From Ziziphus jujuba (Eukaryota; Streptophyta; Magnoliopsida; Rosales; Rhamnaceae): a DNA stretch of 64,000 nucleotides. Both the position numbers and the translations under genes were made by a program. The notes beneath the pieces are model-generated. The model searched no databases, was not told the DNA's origin, and saw only the letters and a list, made by a program, of their open reading frames with translations. The DNA lies in the NCBI RefSeq assembly GCF_031755915.1, contig NC_083382.1, positions 16,398,501 to 16,462,500 of the forward strand, written 5' to 3'. Of the stretch, positions 59,428 to 64,000 are shown one piece after another (position 1 is the stretch's first letter; every line of letters starts with the position of its first letter).

Positions 59428-61544
59428 ATCAAGGTTTGCTTTGCAGGTGGAAATTCCTATGTGATTGAGTGGATTCCTAGGGTTTGACTATAATTTCAAG
59501 ACGATCCAGGTTGGCCAAATACTTCCTTTTTTGTTTGTTCCTTTGCCTTTTTGCTTTTGCATTTCATATGGGTTTTCCTTGTGTTTCGAAATCAATTTTT
59601 TTATTTTTGGATACGACTAAATAAACTGTTTGTCGCTAAATCTTTGATGGGTATTTCTATTTTTTTTTGTCAAGGGTGATTTTTTTTTCTCATACATCTT
59701 TCAAGAAATAAAATTGAAAAGCTTTATCAATCTAAATAGGAGCCTTATTATTTTATTTTATTTTCCTATTCTTTTTTCAAGTCAAGGTTTCATGGGTAGA
59801 AAGCAAAATAATAAGGGATGAAAGAGACTATTAATTGCAGTGATAAACAAGAAGATCAATTTTATGATACCCGTGAGAACCTTTCTTCTGTATCATATTG
59901 GGATTCAGATTTGGTGTGTCTGTGAAGAAAAAGAAGAAGAAGAAGAAGAAGAAAAAGAGTATGTGAATTTATCTGATCTATCCTCGTTTGATGAGCACAC
60001 GATCATTCCATTAAGTCTTTTTAATAAAAGAACCAACTTTGCAAACGAAAAGGAAGTTTGGGGTGTATAATGCTAGGAAAAAAAATTTAGGGTGTACTGC
60101 ATCAACTCCGATAAAGTTCGGGGTGCTTAGCTGCCAATATCCTTTAAAAAATTTTAAACTAGATTAATCACGATATAAATATTGAGCATAAAATATTATA
60201 ACCATAATATTACAAAATAATTATGAAGGTGCAGTAAAATCATAAATATTAGAAACCAGTAATATACTCATAAATATAAACAATGTACTCTATGATATAC
60301 CAAGCGCTGCTAAGCAATGCACGGCATCCCAAAACACCGGACAGTAAAAGAAATGAAAACCATAAACCGTGAGATAAACCCACCTCAAGATCCTTAATGT
60401 ACAAAAGGTATTATGGCAATAATAAACCATCGGGATGAACCTCACGACCCTTCATATATGAAATGTATCGTAGCAATAATAAACTGTTGGGATGTATCCA
60501 ACCTCATGACTCTTAGCGTACTATAGGCATCATGGTAAACCCACGCGCTATAATATAATATTGATCCGAAACATTGGTACTATATGGTACATCAATTAAA
60601 TATAAACAATACAGTATCTATAAAACAATCTTGTAAGATCATACTTTTCCCAATTATATTGTATCATAAATCATAATTTAATATTCAATTCCAATCGCTT
60701 ATTTAAATTTCAAAAATTTCAAATCATAATTTCATGCTAAAACCAAAAATACCATATTGAAATATATATAACCATAAATCAATTTTAAGCACATAAAATT
60801 ATAAAACACGTGAACATGCTTAAAAGCATATAATTTTCAATTCGCCCTCTTAAAATCAATTATTTTTTTCCAAAATGGTTTAAAACCTCAATTAAAATAC
60901 CAATATATTTAAATACCACCAGTCATTATGAACTCATTAGAATTAAAAACCATTTAAAATATTGTCGAAAGTCACATAAAATGATAATACACATATATGT
61001 ATAAGCAGATATTCATATATGGATAAAATAAACATTTAAATCAAACAATATATATATATATATGTAAAATACTCAAACCACATATATATTATATGATGTG
61101 CCTAAAACATTTTAAAAATATAACCACTCACAACACTATAGATGCTCACTTCTGCTTTCCTGTAAGATCGCCTCTGGACTCAACACGAGTGTCTATAATA
61201 TAATAAAAATATTTCTCAGCCTCTAATAACTAAACCAAAGATATTGGTATGTACCAAATGTCTTGAAATGATTTGTATAATTATAAAATTACATAAAGTG
61301 GACACCGATCGGTCTAATTATACTGCATACTTTTAGGACCCGATATCCAAAATTGGGATTTTTCATCCAAAGGCCAGTCTTTCGAAATTGAACCTTTCAA
61401 TGGGTCCTATTAATACCCAATTATACTAATCTAACCTCAATTTTAACAATTTTAACCAATTTGACCAATTTCATCTAAATACAGTTCCAATTTACCTTAT
61501 ATTTAATTAATTGATCAAAAAATAGAAAAATTATCAAACGATAT
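58194..61544 (-). repeat. 5' LTR, family A, interrupted and truncated
   Basis: On the minus strand it ends GGATCTTGTCA (58194), two bases from the primer-binding site. It is split by the MULE-type element 58857-60143 and then cut at 61544 by the hAT element. Both halves align in order with 51696-53780. It keeps the ~60-bp tandem units (about 60370-60550). Confidence 0.88.
58857..60143. mobile_element. Non-autonomous MULE-type element, copy 2
   Basis: The ends are GGGATATTGGCAGCTATGC and, at the right, CTTAGCTGCCAATATCCT. Long inverted repeats match those of copy 1 (6709-8053), including ACTTTTTTTCCTGG and the CACCGTTGGTTCTTCT block. The 9-bp flanks TTAAAATAT (58848-58856) and TTAAAAAAT (60144-60152) agree at 8 of 9, and the uninterrupted site exists in the other LTR near 52348. 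The centre (about 59050-59990), with a GA microsatellite (59394-59426) and pyrimidine-rich parts, is unlike the centre of copy 1. No transposase is present. Confidence 0.9.
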
Positions 61545-61699
61545 TAGGGATGGCAATTTGTCCTGCATACCCTGAAAATCATGGTGCACCGCCCTTAACC
61601 GGACGGTTTTTCCCCGAAAAATCGAGGTGGTGAGGCTAGCTCAAGGTAGGAGATCAAAACCCGATTCGGGGTCGAAGCGGGCCGGGCTCGGGGAATAAA

Positions 61700-63445
61700 T
61701 ATCTCGGCCTGAATTCGGTCCAATATATATATATTTTTATCATTCAATTATTTGTTAAAAAAACAACCCAGAGACCCTAACCTACCCGTCTCCAACTCTT
61801 CATTTTCTTCTTGCCGAGTGCCGACACTGCCGCCACCCACCTGCTGCTTCAGCCTTCACCGCCACCTACTGCTTCACTTTTGGCCCACCTACTGCCGCCA
61901 ATTACCGCTTCACCGCTGGGGCCACCTGTTGCAGCCAATCAAAGAACACAGTTGAGGTTGACTGGTTGTGAGCTCCTTGTGCTGGTGGTGGTAGGATTTC
62001 TCTCTTTTTTTTATTTTATTTTATTTTATAATCTTGTTAGATTATGTTCTTTGATTACTTACTTTTATGTTGATTTAGGTATAGATTTGGGAGCATTTTC
62101 TTTGATTTTTATTTTCAGGTTACTATGTTAGTAAATAATAAACTCTACTAGGTTAAAGAGAAATTACATTTTCACGTTTCTCTGTAGTGAAGTTTGATGT
62201 TGAAATCACCTGAAGTTAAAGATAAGGAAGTTAGAATTTAGATTGTGCAATTTTTTATTTTTTATTATTATACCAAAAGTTATAAAAAAAAAGTTAGCAT
62301 CCTTTACATACAAGGATTTTGGCCTATGTGAAAATGTCACGAGATACTGAGAGCACGAGGTGGATGAGAGAGAATGAGAAAGAGAAGGGCCAGTGTTTAA
62401 TAATAGGGTGGGAGTGGTTTTGTTTGTTTAGGTGGAAATTGGCATTTGTCCAATCAGAGATAGCTTTTGGGAGTGAATGAACTGCCAGTAACCGTGTGTG
62501 AAATTCCAGGCCTCTGCTTCATTCCCTCATTAATTGCACTTTTTTTCCCTTTCTTTTCTTAAATTCCTGCATTTCAGTGGTCAATGAAAGTTGTTTAATT
62601 CACATCTATTGGAATTTTGCCTTAACGCCAAAAACAAGTTGTGTATCGTAGCTTCTTTTTGTTAAAGTTTTAGGCATGGGGTTCCATAAACATAAGTGAT
62701 ATCATATTAAAATATTAATGCTAAAAGTTAGAATATTTGTGACTAGATATAAAATTACATATTAATTCTTTCGCTGCATGTTAACACTCAAATTAATTGA
62801 GTCTTGTCCTATGGATTCCAAGAAGGTAAAGAACATCTCATAACACATCTTGCGGCTAGGATTTCATTGTGATTCTGTGAAACAAAACTAAAAAATTTAA
62901 TCTCATTTTACATTTCTCTTTTGTTTTTTTTCTTTATATTTTTTTATGAAATAATATATATATATATATATATAAACTTTTTGTTTTCATCCTTGCTTTA
63001 GTATGGTTGTGTGTCTGTGATCTTGTGAAATCATGATTCTATAATAGTGGAGGGTTGTAAAAGTATTTTTAGGTAGAGATTGGGAGATTAGTGCTAATCA
63101 TGATTCATGTATATAGGAAGATCTAGTAATACATTACTTCATTTCCTTGCTAAATATAGTCTGCATTTTAATTAGTATAGGAGTCTATTATTGTGAAAAA
63201 GCTTTGGTTGGTTGTTCAAAAGAGTTTGATACTTGCTGATTGGTTGTTCAAAGTAGTATATGGTAGTGCATGCACCTAATCCACCTAAAAATTAAATGGT
63301 CAAAACCGATTCCCATATTGGTCATTGGTCAAAATATATTTTTAGTTGGTGCTAGAAGTCAAAAGCTTTTTGTATTTGCTTCACATGTTGGGCCTGGCAC
63401 GTTCTTGCTTTATGAATGCCTTTTGGTCAATTGATTGGAAATAAA

Positions 63446-63495
<50 letters not shown>

Positions 63496-63578
63496 TAATA
63501 AGAAGTAATAATAATTAATTAGATAAAAAAGTATACTGCTATATTTACTCATTATGTTATTTTTTTTTAAGGTAAATT
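61700..63578 (+). other. Long leader region of the hAT element
   Basis: Between the left end and the transposase start no convincing coding exon was found. The pyrimidine- and Ala/Pro-rich frames at 61752-62131 are doubtful. The pyrimidine tract and AAG just before the start (TTTTTTTTAAG, 63561-63571) look like an intron acceptor, so an untranslated first exon is likely. AT microsatellites lie at about 62955-62972 and 63452-63482. Confidence 0.4.
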
Positions 63579-64000
63579 ATGGCCGAAGTTACTGGTTTGA
63601 CAGCAAATGTTAATCCATCTTCAATTGGAAGCGATCCACATGACAAGGATCAAGCATCATCAACACCTTTTAGCAACAGTTCGACTCCAATTAGTACTCC
63701 TCAAGAAACACCTAGTCAAAAAGAACAAACTCCAATAGATGTATGTGATGAGGATAATAGTCAAGTAATTGGAAAAAGAAAATTGATTTCGGTTGTGTGG
63801 GATCATTTTAAAAAGGTCAAGATAGATGGGGTGGATAAGGCCGTATGTAATTATTGTAGTGAGAAATTAGGAGGAGAGAGTAGAAATGGAACAAGACATT
63901 TACACGATCATTTTAAAAGGTGTCCTCTTCGAACACAAAAGGATATTAGGCAATCCATATTGAATCCTACAAAAGATGCTGGTGGGAAAGTTAAAGTTGG
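63579..64000 (+). CDS. hAT transposase with BED zinc finger, 5' part (runs off the window)
   Basis: From ATG 63579 the frame is open for 140 codons to the window edge. It starts MAEVTGLTANVNPSS, has a Ser/Thr/Pro-rich first 65 residues (including STPISTPQETPSQ), and then a BED-type zinc finger at about 70-110: KLISVVWDHFKKVKIDG, the C-x2-C pair in AVCNYCSEKL, and the His pair in GTRHLHDHFKRC. BED fingers bind the ends of hAT elements; related plant proteins include Ac-like transposases and the domesticated DAYSLEEPER/RICESLEEPER group. The hAT end 2 kb upstream argues for an element-borne transposase and not a domesticated gene. No defect is visible in this part. The catalytic and dimerisation regions lie outside the window. 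Confidence 0.9.
   Translation, partial: MAEVTGLTANVNPSSIGSDPHDKDQASSTPFSNSSTPISTPQETPSQKEQTPIDVCDEDNSQVIGKRKLISVVWDHFKKVKIDGVDKAVCNYCSEKLGGESRNGTRHLHDHFKRCPLRTQKDIRQSILNPTKDAGGKVKV

Larger units (their letters stand above)
51696..61544 (-). mobile_element. Ty3/gypsy retrotransposon (family A LTRs), nested and decayed
   Basis: Long LTRs (51696-54539, and 58194-61544 with one insert) enclose a 3.65-kb internal part read on the minus strand. The primer-binding site beside the right LTR reads TTGGTTTCAAAGC (58181-58193, minus), a diverged tRNA-Met type. The polypurine tract AAGGGGATAAG (minus, 54541-54551) abuts the left LTR start TGTAACAACCTG. The right LTR is cut at 61544 by the hAT element; about 750 bases of LTR expected by comparison with 53776-54539 should lie beyond the window. 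LTR copies differ at many sites, so the element is old. Confidence 0.9.
61545..64000 (+). mobile_element. hAT (Ac-like) DNA transposon, left part
   Basis: Inserted in the family A LTR directly after AACGATAT, it starts TAGGGATGGCAATTTG, a typical plant hAT end. The next 150 bases are much richer in G and C than their surroundings, with CCCGATTCGGGG and GCGGGCCGGGCTCGGGG clusters of the kind that serve as subterminal transposase-binding sites in hAT elements. A transposase reading frame begins at 63579. The right end and the second copy of the expected 8-bp duplication lie beyond the window. Confidence 0.85.

Noticed and set aside
59840..60070. 76-codon frame with a Glu run
   Set aside because: It comes from a GAA microsatellite plus the inverted repeat of the MULE-type element.
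61752..62131. Pro/Ser/Thr-rich frames near the hAT left end
   Set aside because: Biased composition from CCGCCACC-type repeats. They do not join the transposase frame and look like untranslated leader.
1..64000. tRNA, rRNA, CRISPR, operon or phage features
   Set aside because: None seen. The only tRNA-related motifs are primer-binding sites of retrotransposons.

Overview
The window looks like nuclear DNA of a flowering plant, most likely a core eudicot. It is very AT-rich, its genes are split by GT-AG introns, and most of the sequence is layered plant transposons: Ty1/copia, Ty3/gypsy, Mutator-like (MULE), hAT and PIF/Harbinger-like elements. The species cannot be fixed from the sequence alone. 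No bacterial features, CRISPR arrays, rRNA or tRNA genes were seen.

There is one clearly intact conserved gene: a 12-exon cytosolic glutamine synthetase (GS1) on the minus strand at 32951-36444. The spliced product is 356 residues. A single-exon gene at 4429-5058 (+) encodes a 209-residue protein of unknown function. The last 422 bases hold the 5' part of an open hAT transposase gene (+), starting at 63579 and leaving the window.

Layout. 1-1203: the end of a long gypsy LTR (family A). 2064-2271: two exons of a TPR-type gene fragment. 4429-5058: the single-exon gene. 5654-6585: a near-identical tandem duplication. 6709-8053: a non-autonomous MULE-type element with a 9-bp target duplication. 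8233-13588: an exon of an auxin response factor pseudogene, split by a minus-strand copia element (8299-13537). 14554-22644: a second copia element (+), itself broken by a gypsy solo LTR (family B, 16933-19754) and a MITE-like insert (20775-21532). 22951-30920: a Pack-MULE-like element carrying three exons of a plastid-type NAD-dependent glycerol-3-phosphate dehydrogenase gene; a complete but decayed MULE (24680-28821) sits in one of its introns. 32951-36444: GS1. 39897-40068: a tiny LTR-like element with a perfect target duplication. 40607-43762: a second family B solo LTR. 46191-46628: a PIF/Harbinger-type MITE. 51696-61544: a gypsy element (-) with family A LTRs. Its 5' LTR is cut by a second copy of the MULE-type element (58857-60143) and then by the hAT element that runs off the window.

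The genes do not form a pathway. The strongest story is structural: several rounds of nested insertion, many with readable target duplications, and three or four host gene fragments (GPDH, ARF, TPR, perhaps one more) trapped and decaying among them. Premature stops in the GPDH and ARF fragments are all compatible with C-to-T change. Frames and splice sites were worked out by eye; no database search was run.
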